Below are positions 6,892 through 17,018 of a stretch of 64,000 nucleotides of DNA, piece by piece (the stretch's first letter is position 1; the number at the start of each line of letters is the position of its first letter). Made by a program: the position numbers and the translations under genes. The stretch spans positions 62,001 to 126,000 of the forward strand of contig NZ_JIBU02000003.1 of assembly GCF_000633595.2 (NCBI RefSeq), written 5' to 3'. Source of the DNA: Clostridium drakei. Lineage in GTDB: Bacteria; Bacillota; Clostridia; Clostridiales; Clostridiaceae. Under the pieces are notes generated by a model, which did not search any database, had not been told where the DNA came from, and saw nothing but the letters and a program-made list of their open reading frames with translations.

Positions 6892-8358
6892 CTAGGAATA
6901 ACTTGATGTTTTGATAAAACTTCTAACTATACGAGATAATTTTTCTAAACCAATTTTCATTTCTTCTAATGAAGCATAAGAATAAGATATTCTTAAATTT
7001 TCACTATTAAGAGAGTCGTATATACTTCCTGGATTAATAAGTATATTTTCTTTTGCTGCTTCGGAGAATAACCTATTCATTGATATAGGAGAATTTAGCT
7101 TTAACCATATATAAAAACCACCTTTAGGAATATTCCAAGTAGCAATATCAGAAAAATTTTCATTTAAGGTTTTTAAGGCATTATCTCTTTGAATTCTTAA
7201 TTTAGATCTTACATTGTTAAGATGCTCGCTATAAAGTCCACTACTTATCCATTCTGCCAATATTAGTTGAGATAATGAACTAGAACCATAGTCCGTTTGC
7301 ATTTTTATATCAGCTAATCTTTCAACTACTGGTTCAGGACCAATAAGCCATCCAATTCTAAAACCTGGTGCAAGAGATTTTGACACACTTCCAAGATAAA
7401 GTATATTCCCATTTTTGTCACAAGATTTTAATGGAAGGGGAGGCAATTCATCTAACCATAATTCTCTATATACATCATCTTCAATAATAGGAATTCTATG
7501 TTTTTGACATAAATTTAATATTTCCATACGTCTGTCTTTAGTCATTACAGTTCCTGTAGGATTATGGAAAGTAGGAATTGTATATAATAAAGTATTAACT
7601 TTACTATTAATTTCCTTGGATATTTCATTAGGAATAATACCTTTGTCATCCATCTTTGTTCCAATCATATTCATACCCATAGATTGAAATATGTGAAGGG
7701 ATTTTAAATAAGATGGTTTTTCTATGAGGATTTTAGAACCTAAAGGCAAAATTGATAAAGCTATTAATTGTAAGGCTTGAAGTGCTCCAGAAACAATAAG
7801 TATGGAAGATGGTTTAACATTTATCCCATAAATTTTAAGATATTCACTTAAAATAATTCTTAGTTCTAAAAGACCTTTACCTTCAAGATAGCCTAAGGAT
7901 GTAATTTTGTTGGAGCACCTGTTTAATACTTTATCCATAATATTTTTAGGAAACAATTGAGGTCCAGGTTCACCAGTGCCTAATCGTATAATGCCTTTTT
8001 TATATTCCAGCTTATTAACCATTTGAATAGTATGAAGATTGGGTTTGTGTATACTTCCTTCTATGTAATTTTGCCAGTTTAATTTAGATCTTGATGAAAG
8101 CAAAGACCAAGTACTATTTACTATTCTAGTACCACCACCACTGTTTCCTTCAATAAAACCCTTACTTTTTAATTCATCAAAGGCTTCTACTATAGTACTT
8201 CTATTTACTTTGAAGTCTCCAGCTAATTGTCTTTGTGAAGGAAGCTTAGTACCTACAACCCAATTTTCAGTGGATATTTCATTTATTATATAATCTACAA
8301 TTTGTTTGTATAAAGGGTTAGAACTATTTTTTTCTGGTTTCCAGTTAATGTTTATCAA
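6892..8358 (-). CDS. MocR/PdxR-type regulator (GntR domain fused to aminotransferase)
   Basis: About 488 residues. The N-terminal 75 residues form a GntR winged helix (P-L-Y-K-Q-I-V, then L-P-S-Q-R-Q-L-A). Residues from about 110 to the end are a class I aminotransferase fold with the PLP lysine in S-V-S-K-S-L-A-P-G-F-R-I-G-W. These regulators sense PLP or amino acids. Start choice: a GTG at 8370 sits directly on AGGAG with no spacing; the TTG at 8358 has about 10 bases to AGGAGGTG and is preferred. The next gene on the same strand is the LysE exporter, its likely target. Confidence 0.88.
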   Translation of the reverse strand: MININWKPEKNSSNPLYKQIVDYIINEISTENWVVGTKLPSQRQLAGDFKVNRSTIVEAFDELKSKGFIEGNSGGGTRIVNSTWSLLSSRSKLNWQNYIEGSIHKPNLHTIQMVNKLEYKKGIIRLGTGEPGPQLFPKNIMDKVLNRCSNKITSLGYLEGKGLLELRIILSEYLKIYGINVKPSSILIVSGALQALQLIALSILPLGSKILIEKPSYLKSLHIFQSMGMNMIGTKMDDKGIIPNEISKEINSKVNTLLYTIPTFHNPTGTVMTKDRRMEILNLCQKHRIPIIEDDVYRELWLDELPPLPLKSCDKNGNILYLGSVSKSLAPGFRIGWLIGPEPVVERLADIKMQTDYGSSSLSQLILAEWISSGLYSEHLNNVRSKLRIQRDNALKTLNENFSDIATWNIPKGGFYIWLKLNSPISMNRLFSEAAKENILINPGSIYDSLNSENLRISYSYASLEEMKIGLEKLSRIVRSFIKTSSYS

Positions 8359-8587
8359 AAAACAATGCACCTCCTGTATATATAGCTTTTATTTATTAAC
8401 AAAATGTGTAATAAGTTGTAATTTGTGATTTCAATATATTGAGAATTACATCATATAAGAATAAGATATCCTCTAAGTTATATTTTAATAGTTAATCTTG
8501 ATAAAAACAAAATAAAAAAACTTAATAGACAAATTTAATACTAAACTGTAGAATAGTGAAAGAAGATTTAATATGGTAGGTGAAATA

Positions 8588-9970
8588 ATGAATAAAAACA
8601 TTTCTATAAATAAAAATGAAGAATATGATATGAATATAACAGGAATGGGGTATGAAGGTGAAGGAGTAGGTAAAATAAATGATTTTACAGTCTTTGTACC
8701 TGGTGCTTTATTAAACGAGAAGGTTAAAGTAAAAATAGTTAAAGTAAATAAGAATTTTGCTTTTGCAAAGCTTATAGATGTTATGGAAGCTTCTGAATAC
8801 AGAACTGAACCAGCTTGTAATATATATAAAAGATGTGGAGGATGTCAGCTTCAGCATTATTCTTACAGGGCACAATTGGATTTTAAAAAGCAGAGAGTTA
8901 AAGATTGTATAGAAAGAATAGGAAAATTAAAAACTTCAGAAGTAATTTTAAATGACACTATTGGTATGGATGACCCTTATAGATATAGAAACAAAGTTCA
9001 GCTGCCTGTGGGAGAAAAAAATGGAGAAGTTAATATAGGATTTTATGCTCAGAGAACTCACGAAATAATAAATATGGATATCTGTAATATACAGCATGAA
9101 GCAGCAGACAAAGTATTGAAACTGATAAAAAGTTGGATGAAAAAATATAAAATAGAAGCTTATAATGAGCAATTACATAGTGGAAGCATAAGACACATAA
9201 TGGTTAGAAAGGCATTTAAAACAAATGAGGTTATGGTTGTTGTAGTTACTAGAAGTAATGAATTACCTCATAAAGAAGAGCTTATAGAAATGCTGATAGA
9301 AAGTAAAGAGAACATTGTTAGTATTATACAAAATGTAAATAGTAAAAAAACTAATGTAATTTTAGGAATAGAATGTATAACTTTGTGGGGAAAAGATAAT
9401 ATAAGTGATTATATAGGTGATTTCAAATTTAATATATCTCCATTATCTTTCTTTCAAGTTAATCCAGTACAAACAGAAGTATTATATAATAATGCATTGG
9501 AATATGCTTCATTGACTGGGAATGAAACTGTATTTGATGCATATTGTGGTACAGGTACTATATCTTTATTTTTATCTCAAAAGGCTAAAAAAGTATATGG
9601 AATTGAAATAGTTCCACAGGCTATAGAAAATGCCAAGATAAATGCAAAGCAAAATAATATTGATAACGCAGAATTTATAGTAGGAGAATCTGAAAAAGTC
9701 ATTCCTGAACTAATAAAAAATGGAGTAAAAGCAGATGTAGTAGTTGTAGATCCACCAAGAAGGGGATGTGAAAAGAGTCTTTTAGAGGCTATAGCACAAA
9801 TGTCTCCTGAAAGGATAGTATATGTTTCTTGTGATCCAGGAACTTTAGCTAGAGATTTGAGCATACTGGATGAATTAGGGTATAAGGCTACTGAAATTCA
9901 ACCTGTAGATATGTTTCCACAAACTGCTCACGTTGAGACGGTCGTATTGATGTCAAGGGTAAAAGACTGA
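8588..9970 (+). CDS. rlmD: 23S rRNA (uracil-C5) methyltransferase, RlmD/RumA family
   Basis: About 460 residues. An N-terminal TRAM domain (about 8-65) is followed by a 4Fe-4S Cys cluster (C-x5-C-x2-C near residues 78-87, plus a distal C). The SAM-binding domain has D-A-Y-C-G-T-G-T, then D-P-P-R-R-G-C, and the catalytic Cys in [12 protein letters not shown]. It methylates uracil C5 in 23S rRNA (U1939 or the U747/U1939 pair). The ATG at 8588 has AGGTGA at a good distance; the ATG at 8573 has only a weak site. Clostridia often have several paralogues, so the target base is uncertain. Confidence 0.9.
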   Translation: MNKNISINKNEEYDMNITGMGYEGEGVGKINDFTVFVPGALLNEKVKVKIVKVNKNFAFAKLIDVMEASEYRTEPACNIYKRCGGCQLQHYSYRAQLDFKKQRVKDCIERIGKLKTSEVILNDTIGMDDPYRYRNKVQLPVGEKNGEVNIGFYAQRTHEIINMDICNIQHEAADKVLKLIKSWMKKYKIEAYNEQLHSGSIRHIMVRKAFKTNEVMVVVVTRSNELPHKEELIEMLIESKENIVSIIQNVNSKKTNVILGIECITLWGKDNISDYIGDFKFNISPLSFFQVNPVQTEVLYNNALEYASLTGNETVFDAYCGTGTISLFLSQKAKKVYGIEIVPQAIENAKINAKQNNIDNAEFIVGESEKVIPELIKNGVKADVVVVDPPRRGCEKSLLEAIAQMSPERIVYVSCDPGTLARDLSILDELGYKATEIQPVDMFPQTAHVETVVLMSRVKD

Positions 9971-10092
9971 ATGTACAGGAAACCCAGTAAATAAGCCATT
10001 TCTGTGATTTTGCGGTTTTCAAACTGTACGCTCAAAACGTGATTTTACTTGTGCAAGGGAATCAGTCTATCGGGTCGGATTCCGTTCACGAG

Positions 10093-10181
10093 AGAACAGG
10101 ATTGATAACAGGCTTTCACGATAGGACAGAATAGATGTTTTGCATTTTTGGGGCTTGGTGAGAGGACAGGATAGATGTTTT
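10093..10181. repeat. Short interspersed direct repeats
   Basis: AGGACAGAATAGATGTTTT at 10123-10141 recurs with one change at 10163-10181, and a partial copy (AGAACAGGATTGAT) lies at 10093-10106. Unit spacing is 30 and 40 bp. They may be relics of a mobile-element end or a protein-binding array. Confidence 0.6.
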
Positions 10182-10243
10182 TTGGATTATTGCGTGTGCG
10201 TGGGAACATATCTGATTTGAGCAGAAAAGTTTACTCATAATAA

Positions 10244-10285
10244 AAAGCAAGGCATCTACATCAATTTCGTAAAGTGCCTTGCTTT
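10244..10285 (-). terminator. Terminator of the leftward nitroreductase operon
   Basis: AAAGCAAGGCA (10244-10254) pairs with TGCCTTGCTTT (10275-10285). Read on the minus strand, the stem is followed by TTTTTA, and it lies just after the stop at 10307. Confidence 0.85.
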
Positions 10286-10306
10286 ATCATATGTTATACT
10301 CTCACA

Positions 10307-11143
10307 TTATTGCCATGAAACCTGCAAGGGTTCCCTGTCCACTAATCGTTTAAAAGTATAGCTGGGATATCCAACGAGCAACGCACCTGTGACGCTCTTG
10401 CTTTGGGGAAGCTGGAGAAGCTGCAGCAGGGGTTCATATCCCGCCGCTGCGCAGTATTCAAACAGCCCTGACCAGCAGGTGCCAAGAGCGAGTGCCGGAG
10501 CATAAAGTTGGGCATAGGTAAGTGCAAAATGAGTATTGTCCCGACCGAGAGCGAAACGCTCTTTCTGTGCCATGGCAATGATCAAACATGGCGCATCCCT
10601 CAGAATTGTGTCCCTGCCATTTTCATGGTAACAGCGTATGGTATTGGCGGTGTTTTTTGACCATGGGGATTTTCCTAAAGCACCGTATCTTAAATCTTCC
10701 TCCGCCCAATCCGCAACCGCAGCTGCGATTTCTTTTAAGGTCACAGCATCATCCACAACAAGATAGGATACTCCCTGTGAATTGCAGGCTGTTGGCGCAA
10801 AATGTGCAATATCCAGAAGCTCGTGGATGGTCTCACGCGGCACACGCTTTTTTTGAAAAGATCGAACAGACCGACGTGACCGGAGAAAACGGGCTGCCGT
10901 ATTGGCGTCCTGTATCGGCATTTCTTTGAGTAAGACTTGTTTTTCAAGCGGGGCCTGTCTGTGATCCAATGCGCCGTTTGGACAAGCCGCTACACAATGC
11001 CCACAGGCAATACAGAAATCATCGATGACCTCGGGGCCGTGCTCTCCCATGTCAAGCGTGCCCCGGCAGACCTTTACGCAAAGTCCACATTGTGTGCATT
11101 TGTCCTGATTTATCTGAATCAAATTCTCCGCAGTCATGCTCAC
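10307..11143 (-). CDS. Ferredoxin-nitroreductase fusion protein
   Basis: A 278-residue protein. Residues 10-60 hold two 4Fe-4S motifs (C-x2-C-x2-C-x3-C and C-x2-C-x2-C-x3-C-P). From about residue 80 it is an FMN nitroreductase domain starting with S-R-R-S-V-R-S-F. Such fusions pass electrons from Fe-S clusters to FMN and reduce nitro, quinone or unsaturated compounds in anaerobes. Its start overlaps the stop of the upstream gene (ATGA, 11140-11143), showing tight coupling. GC content and codon use are clearly higher than in flanking genes, consistent with acquisition together with the next three genes. Confidence 0.88.
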   Translation of the reverse strand: MSMTAENLIQINQDKCTQCGLCVKVCRGTLDMGEHGPEVIDDFCIACGHCVAACPNGALDHRQAPLEKQVLLKEMPIQDANTAARFLRSRRSVRSFQKKRVPRETIHELLDIAHFAPTACNSQGVSYLVVDDAVTLKEIAAAVADWAEEDLRYGALGKSPWSKNTANTIRCYHENGRDTILRDAPCLIIAMAQKERFALGRDNTHFALTYAQLYAPALALGTCWSGLFEYCAAAGYEPLLQLLQLPQSKSVTGALLVGYPSYTFKRLVDREPLQVSWQ

Positions 11144-11838
11144 TTACCAGCCAGTACGATATTTAAGGCTTTGATTTTTCCTTTTTCAAGGCTAAAATGG
11201 AAATCCAGCGGAATCGGGCTTCTCTCGAAGTTGCCAGAAAGCGTAGCGGTGACAACCGTTTCACCGTTTTTCTCTGTACAGTGGGTAATTTCGGTCATGA
11301 CTTTAGCGTCTCGGTTTGCCTCCAGAATATGCTCGCTGACGGCTTCGGGGCCATGATACTCCATTCCCTCGTCAGCCAACACGGCATCAGCCGCAAAGCA
11401 ACCCGCAAGCAGCGCATCGTCATACACATCGGAGGCATGATAAAAGGCAGCAATCGACTGCGGCAATGGAATTGCCCTGCTATTAGAGGAAAGAACATTG
11501 CAAAGCCGTGTGATTTTATCCCCATCCAGCGTAAAGTGAAAATCAAGATATAGAGGGTCTGGAAGGCCGGTCTTGTCATAATCTCCGTCTGATTTTGCGG
11601 TGACGACGAGTTCTCCCGCATCCAGAACGGCGTTTGTGACTTCCAGCCTCAAATGTATACTGAAATAATCGAGGTCGCTCCACTCTTTAATAGCGGCTTT
11701 TCCGTGATATTCCTTACCGGCGTCTATGACGACGGCGTCCTCAGCAAAAGCGGAAAGGAAGGTCACGGGGTCATCCGTGTTTGTTGCCTGAAAATGTACC
11801 TCAACCGGTTTTGGTAATTGAAATTGATTGTTTGACAT
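11140..11838 (-). CDS. Protein with two tandem SnoaL/NTF2-like domains
   Basis: About 232 residues made of two related halves. Each has F-x-A-D-A-V and D-x-G-x-E-Y-H-G and ends with a core strand containing L-D-F-H-F(T/S)-L. This is the SnoaL-like cone fold used for isomerases, hydratases or ligand binding. No certain catalytic pair can be named. The ATG at 11838 is preferred, since AGGAG lies about 11 bases upstream; the GTG at 11847 is too close. It is co-transcribed with the SDR upstream (15 bp gap) and the nitroreductase downstream (4 bp overlap). Confidence 0.75.
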   Translation of the reverse strand: MSNNQFQLPKPVEVHFQATNTDDPVTFLSAFAEDAVVIDAGKEYHGKAAIKEWSDLDYFSIHLRLEVTNAVLDAGELVVTAKSDGDYDKTGLPDPLYLDFHFTLDGDKITRLCNVLSSNSRAIPLPQSIAAFYHASDVYDDALLAGCFAADAVLADEGMEYHGPEAVSEHILEANRDAKVMTEITHCTEKNGETVVTATLSGNFERSPIPLDFHFSLEKGKIKALNIVLAGK

Positions 11839-11853
11839 AATTTTCACTCTCCT

Positions 11854-12657
11854 TTACAGTGTTCGGACAATCCCGCCGTCAATGGTATGTTCAGCGCCGA
11901 CAATGTAAGAAGCGCGGTCAGATACCAGAAAAGCCACCATCTCCGCGACTTCCTCCGGGCGCGCTGTGCGGCCGATCGGAATGCCGCCCAGTGAGTCCAT
12001 CAAAGACTGTCTGGCGGCATCATAGGTGCATCCACGTTCCTGGGCCATCCGCTCGATGAGTCTTTCTGCGGCTTTCGTTTCCGTGAACCCGGGCGCAATA
12101 CTGTTAACACGGATTCCCTTCGGCGCAAGCTCAGTTGCAAGTGCTTTGCTGTAATTTGCAAGCGCTGCTTTGGCTGCCGAGTATGCCATGGTGTTTTCTC
12201 CCGGAAAGCGGCGCTGAATGGATGTAATATGAATAATAACGCCATAACCTTGTTTCAGCATCGGAGGAATTAAGCCTCGATCCAGCCGGACCGCCGCGAA
12301 CAAATTGGTATCAAAGGTCCGCTGCCAGTCTGCGTCAGTTTGCTTAAGAACGCCTCCGGTGGGGGTTGAAGAGCTTCCAACATTATTGACAAGAATATCG
12401 ACACCGCCAAAGCGTTCAAGTATATAGTCCACAATCTTTACTGTGCCATCGACGGTGCTAATATCAGCCTGTATAAATAATTCTGTGTTTTTTAATTCAT
12501 CCGGGGTGGTTCGTGCTGTTGTGATGACGGTAGCACCAGCTTTTGTAAGGCGTTTTACAATTGCTTCTCCCATTCCGCCCTTAGTTCCGCCAGTTACAAG
12601 AACACGTTTTCCGGCAAGCTCCTTTGGGTCAATTTCTATATGGTTGTAATTATTCAT
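11854..12657 (-). CDS. Short-chain dehydrogenase/reductase
   Basis: A 267-residue NAD(P)-dependent oxidoreductase with the Rossmann motif [13 protein letters not shown], the catalytic Y-S-A-A-K, and a C-terminal D-G-G-I. The catalytic Ser is probably in I-T-S-I-Q. It is the first gene of the leftward cassette, preceded by AAGGAGA. A 30-bp palindrome 54 bp upstream of its start (12711-12740) is the likely operator. The substrate is unknown; together with the SnoaL and nitroreductase proteins it suggests reduction of a small carbonyl or aromatic compound. Confidence 0.88.
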   Translation of the reverse strand: MNNYNHIEIDPKELAGKRVLVTGGTKGGMGEAIVKRLTKAGATVITTARTTPDELKNTELFIQADISTVDGTVKIVDYILERFGGVDILVNNVGSSSTPTGGVLKQTDADWQRTFDTNLFAAVRLDRGLIPPMLKQGYGVIIHITSIQRRFPGENTMAYSAAKAALANYSKALATELAPKGIRVNSIAPGFTETKAAERLIERMAQERGCTYDAARQSLMDSLGGIPIGRTARPEEVAEMVAFLVSDRASYIVGAEHTIDGGIVRTL

Positions 12658-12710
12658 GAATAGTCTCCTTTACTATGATTAAATTTATTTTACATTCCCA
12701 TTGTAACAAT

Positions 12711-12740
12711 GATAACCTGACAGCATCATGTCAGGTTATC
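12711..12740. promoter_or_regulatory. Operator palindrome upstream of the SDR operon
   Basis: GATAACCTGACA-N6-TGTCAGGTTATC is a perfect 12-bp inverted repeat between the regulator's stop and the SDR start. A near copy lies upstream of the regulator gene (13677-13706), pointing to a shared repressor site. Confidence 0.75.
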
Positions 12741-12741
12741 A

Positions 12742-13644
12742 TTAATATTTGCTGGAAATTCTATTTAATTCATCCCGTAGCATATCACATATATTATTTG
12801 GACTTAACACTTCAACATCGGCACCAAAAGACAGGATGTAACGAATCAGCCATTGATTTTCAGGTAAGGAGGCAGTAACAGTAAATGAGCCGTCCCAATT
12901 CCTCGTGACATCTTTTTCATCAAACTCATCATATACCCGATATGCCCCCTCGGCAGATATCTTTAAGCATACTTGAATCCATTTCTGCGTATTATCCGTC
13001 TGGCTTTCATTTGGTAATTCACTCAAGACCTTCTCAGTAAAAACCTCCTGCGTCATCAGAAGCTCCGACATTCTTGAGATTTTAAAGGTTCGATAGGCGT
13101 TTCTGGTAAGGCAGAACCCTTGCAGGTACCAGGCATTTACTTTGAAAATGAGCTTAACCGGTTCCACTCTCCGCGCACTTTTCTTACCAGAGGAACTAAT
13201 GTAATTGAATTCAATGATCCGGCGGCTTAAAATGGCGTCCTTTATGATAGTAAATTGAAATGCCCTTTTTTTATCGCTGCCCCATGGACTAAAATCCACT
13301 TCAATCCAGCTCGTTTTATTTTTATTGAACAGACGACTTAGCCTCTCAAGAACGTCATCTGACTCGGGCGCCTTTACGACTGAAAGGCTTTGAAGTGCGT
13401 ATAATATTTCGTTTTGTTCCTTTTCTGAAAGAAGAGATTTATCAAGGATATAATCGTCAAGCAAAGAGATGCCACCGCCCTTGCCTTGGCTTGCATAAAT
13501 TGGTATCCCTGAGGAAGACAACGTGTCAATATCCCGGTAGATCGTTCTCACGGATACTTCAAAGTGTTCCGCCAATTCAGTGGCAGTTATGGATTTTTTA
13601 TTGAGCAAAATGTATATGATTTCAAAAAGTCTGTTAATCTGCAT
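12742..13644 (-). CDS. WYL-domain transcriptional regulator (YafY/DeoR type)
   Basis: A 300-residue protein with an N-terminal HTH_11 winged helix (about 5-60, with S-V-R-T-I-Y-R-D-I-D) and a WYL ligand-binding domain (about 135-215, with W-Y-L-Q-G-F-C and R-x-F-K-I-S-R-M). WYL proteins sense small ligands or nucleic acid. It lies upstream of, and on the same strand as, the SDR/SnoaL/nitroreductase genes. Both gene starts carry the same palindrome, so it probably represses itself and the operon. Its GC content matches the cassette. Confidence 0.88.
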   Translation of the reverse strand: MQINRLFEIIYILLNKKSITATELAEHFEVSVRTIYRDIDTLSSSGIPIYASQGKGGGISLLDDYILDKSLLSEKEQNEILYALQSLSVVKAPESDDVLERLSRLFNKNKTSWIEVDFSPWGSDKKRAFQFTIIKDAILSRRIIEFNYISSSGKKSARRVEPVKLIFKVNAWYLQGFCLTRNAYRTFKISRMSELLMTQEVFTEKVLSELPNESQTDNTQKWIQVCLKISAEGAYRVYDEFDEKDVTRNWDGSFTVTASLPENQWLIRYILSFGADVEVLSPNNICDMLRDELNRISSKY

Positions 13645-13676
13645 ATGATCACTCCAGTTCTATTATATTATAACAC

Positions 13677-13706
13677 AATAACCTGACAATAGTATGTCAA
13701 GTTATA
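13677..13706. promoter_or_regulatory. Second operator palindrome, upstream of the WYL regulator
   Basis: AATAACCTGACA-N6-TGTCAAGTTATA is the same half-site arrangement as 12711-12740 with one mismatch in the core. It lies about 30 bp upstream of the regulator start, suggesting autoregulation. Confidence 0.75.
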
Positions 13707-13789
13707 CGTCAATGAACCAAATATATAGTAATTTGTTAAAAAATCACTTATCTACGAGTGTGTAACAGGAAAAAGAGAGGTGAAATAAC

Positions 13790-16522
13790 TTGGATGATAA
13801 AGAGAAACGCTTTGAAGAAGATATAGAAACCTATTTTCTTTCAAAAGGTGGCTACACAAAAGGAGATTTAACAACTTACAGCAGGGAAAAAGCTACTGAT
13901 ATGGTTTTATCCTTAAATGATATTCCAATGGCAGCACTTGAATTCAAGAATTAAATCACAGGGCAGTCAGTGGAAAATGCAAAAACCCAGTTTATGTATG
14001 ATAGAAATCCTAAGGAATTATGTTTCCAATTCAATAAAAGATTCCTTGTATATTTTGCAGTAGATTTATATGAAATTGTTATGACAACAGAGTTAAAAGG
14101 CAAGAACACTTTTTTCTTACTTTTTAATCAAGGTTCAAATGGACCAGGTAATGTTGGAGGCGCAGGTAATCCAGAGAACAAAGAAGGTTATGCAACTTCT
14201 TACCTTTGGGAATCAGTTCTAACTAAAGATGTATTTATGGATATTCTTCAAAGATATATTCATTTAAGTGTTGAAGAAACAAAAATAGTAAAGGAAGGTA
14301 AAGAAGTTAAGAAAGTATGTAAGAAAATTATATTTCCAAGATACCACCAGCTTGATGTAGTTACAAAAATTCTTGCAGATGTAAAAGTTAATGGTAGTGG
14401 TGATAACTACTTAATTCAGCATAGTGCAGGTTCTGGAAAAAGTAATTCTATTGCATGGTTAGCTTATGGATTATCAAGTATACACAACAAAGATAATGAA
14501 AATATTTTTACTTCTATTATTGTAGTTACAGATAGAAGAGTTCTTGATAGTCAGTTGTAAGGTACAATCTCAGGCTTTGATCATACAAAGGGTATAGTTG
14601 AAACAATTGGAAAAGGTAAGAAATCTAAAGATCTTAGAGATGCAATCAATGATGGAAAGAAAATTATCATTACTACCCTTCAAAAGTTTCCTGTAATCTA
14701 TGAGGAAATTGACGACAATAAGGGGAGAAATTTTGCAATTATTGTAGATGAAGCTCATTCAAGCCAGACGGGAAATAGTGCAAGAAAATTAAAGTCAGCT
14801 CTTGCAGATAAAGAAGAAGCATTAAGAGAGTATGCAGAAATTGAAGGCAAGGCTGAATCAGAAATAATAGATGATGAAGATAAACTTGTAAATGAGCTAT
14901 TAGCACATGGTAAACATAAAAATCTTTCTTTCTTTGCCTTTACTGCTACACCAAAACAAAAGACTTTGGAAATGTTTGGTACAAAACATTCAGATGGTTC
15001 TTTTCACCCATACCATATTTATAGTATGAAACAGGCTATCCAAGAAGGATTTATTCTTGATGTATTAAAGAATTATATGACTTATAAGGTTTGTTATAAA
15101 ATTGCTAAGAATACATCAGATAATCCAGAAGTACCAACTTCTAAAGCAATAAAAACTATAAGACGTTACGAATCATTACATCCTCATAATTTGCAGCAAA
15201 AAACAGCTATTATCATTGAGCAATTTAGAGAGATAACTAAAAATAAAATTGGTGGTAGAGCTAAAGCTATGGTAGTTACAGCTTCTAGACTTCATGCAGT
15301 TCGTTATTACCATGAGTTTAAACGCTATATTGAAAAAAGGGGTTATGATGATTTAGATATTTTGATTGCTTTCTCAGGTGTAGTCAAAGATGATAAAGAA
15401 TTTACAGAAGAAGGTATGAACAAGCGTAAAGATGGTTCTACTATTAAGGAAGACCAATTAAAAGCGGATTTCCATAAAGATGATTTTAATATGTTAATTG
15501 TAGCTGAAAAGTATCAAACAGGATTCGATGAACCTTTATTACATTCAATGTTTATTGATAAGAAACTAAGTGGAGTTAAAGCAGTTCAAACTCTTTCACG
15601 AGTAAATAGAATTTGTGTGGATAAAGAAGACACGTTCATTCTTGATTTTGTTAACACAAAAGAGGAAATAGAAGAAGCCTTCAAACCTTATTATGAATCA
15701 ACTATTTTAGATGAAGAGATTAATGTCAATCTTATTTATGATACAAAGACAATGCTAAGAAATTACAAACTTTACAATGATGATGATATTGAGAAATTTG
15801 TTAAAGTTTATTATAAAAAAGGAAATCAAAATTCTACAGACTTAGGCAAAATGACAAGCCTTTTAAAACCAATAGTTGATAGATATTCAGACCTTAATGA
15901 AGATAAGAAATTTGAATTTAAGAAAACTGTTCGTAACTTCAATAAATGGTATTCATATATCATTCAAATTGCAAGAATGTTTGATAAGGATTTACACAAA
16001 GAATATGTTTTTACAGCTTACCTTGAAAAATTACTTCCTAAGGCGAATGGAAGAGATATAGACTTGGAAGGTAAATTAAAACTTGAGTTCTATAAGTTAG
16101 AAAAAACATTTAAAGGTGATATTTCATTAAATCCAACAATAGAGGATGAAACCCTTATAAACCCTAAAAGTATTGATATAGGTGGCAAACCAGAGGATGA
16201 AGATGAGCTTTTGGAAAATATCATAAGAAAAGTTAATGATAGATTCAAAGGTATATTCACAGATGGTGATAAGGTTATTGTAGAAACTATTTATAAGAAA
16301 TGTGTAAAAGGCAATAAGAAACTTACTCAGTATGCTAAAAAGAACGATTCAGAAGTATTTGAGCAAAGCATTTTTTCTGAAATATTTAAAAAGATTGCAC
16401 AAGATTGTTATACAGAATCAATGACTTCTTTTTCCAAATTGTTTGAGGATAAGAATTTCTATCAATCGGTAATGGAAGAGATTGCAAGGGAAGCATATAA
16501 AGACTTGAGAAGTAGAAAGTAA
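13790..16522 (+). pseudogene. hsdR: Type I restriction enzyme R subunit, inactivated
   Basis: One reading frame from a TTG at 13790 (AGAGAGGTGA upstream) to 16522 carries HsdR motifs: helicase Walker A (H-S-A-G-S-G-K-S), V-T-D-R-R-V-L-D-S-Q-L, the DEAH box (V-D-E-A-H-S-S-Q), F-T-A-T-P, and Q-T-L-S-R-V-N-R. Two in-frame TAA codons at 13952-13954 and 14558-14560 interrupt it, each where the family normally has Gln (CAA to TAA). Near residue 25, T-Y-S-R-E-K-A runs directly into T-D-M-V-L-S-L-N, whereas intact HsdR proteins have roughly 80-90 residues between, so an in-frame deletion removed part of the N-terminal nuclease region. No hsdM or hsdS is nearby. The system is dead here, or at best yields a helicase fragment from 14966. 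Confidence 0.88.
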
Positions 16523-16655
16523 GATATTAAATGTTTAAGGGTTTTAAGCGAGGTACAGAGTAACAAAGATACAATACAATATGAAAAAAGATCAGATAAT
16601 AAGAGCGTTTTTAGATTAATGAATAGATGTATTTAATGAACTTGGAGGTGTGAAT

Positions 16656-16877
16656 ATGGCAAATATAAAATATGAAATAAAAGAAACTATAGGAGCTCTT
16701 TCAGAATCATCAAAAGGATGGAAGAAAGAATTAAATCTTATAAGTTGGAATGATAAAGAACCTAAATTTGATATTAGAGATTGGTCCCCTGAACATGAAA
16801 AGATGGGTAAGGGAGTAACTTTAATAAATGATGAATTAAAAAAGTTAAGAGATATTTTAATTGATATGAAATTATAG
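16656..16877 (+). CDS. PC4/YdbC-like single-strand DNA binding protein (copy 1)
   Basis: A 73-residue protein with the compact YdbC/PC4 pattern (K-G-W-x-K-E-L-N-x-I-S-W, K-F-D-I-R-D-W, H-E-K-M-G-K-G-x-T-L). The fold is a dimeric beta-sheet that binds single-stranded nucleic acid. The ATG at 16656 has GGAGG seven bases away; a GTG at 16650 is too close. A nearly identical copy lies at 19604-19825 (about five residue changes). In both places it precedes the Xre/ImmA-IrrE/PIN genes, so it may belong to that module. A strong terminator follows. Confidence 0.8.
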   Translation: MANIKYEIKETIGALSESSKGWKKELNLISWNDKEPKFDIRDWSPEHEKMGKGVTLINDELKKLRDILIDMKL

Positions 16878-16938
16878 AATAATTAGGTAAATAAGATTAT
16901 GTTATTGGGTAAAAAATAGCAAAATAATATACTAATTA

Positions 16939-16978
16939 TACATATGTAAAAATAATTTTTACATATGTATTTTTTTTT
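16939..16978 (+). terminator. Strong terminator after PC4-like copy 1
   Basis: A 14-bp perfect stem (TACATATGTAAAAA, loop TAA, complement to 16969) is followed by a run of nine T. The palindrome may also serve as an operator for the Xre gene that starts 40 bp on. Confidence 0.85.
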
Positions 16979-17018
16979 ACAATATCAGTATATAATATAA
17001 TTATAGGGAGGTGTTAAT

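Larger units (their letters stand above)
9971..10306. other. Gene-free stretch at the border of a GC-richer segment
   Basis: No credible gene. Base composition rises from about 9990. The stretch holds short direct repeats (see 10093-10181) and the terminator of the leftward operon (10244-10285). It probably marks the edge of a transferred segment. Confidence 0.5.

Noticed and set aside
10093-10181. Possible CRISPR array
   Set aside because: Only two full units plus a partial one, unequal spacing, spacers of about 11-21 bp and no cas genes.
10588-12649. Several plus-strand open frames across the GC-richer cassette
   Set aside because: They lie opposite well-supported minus-strand genes with clear motifs; high GC simply makes antisense frames longer.
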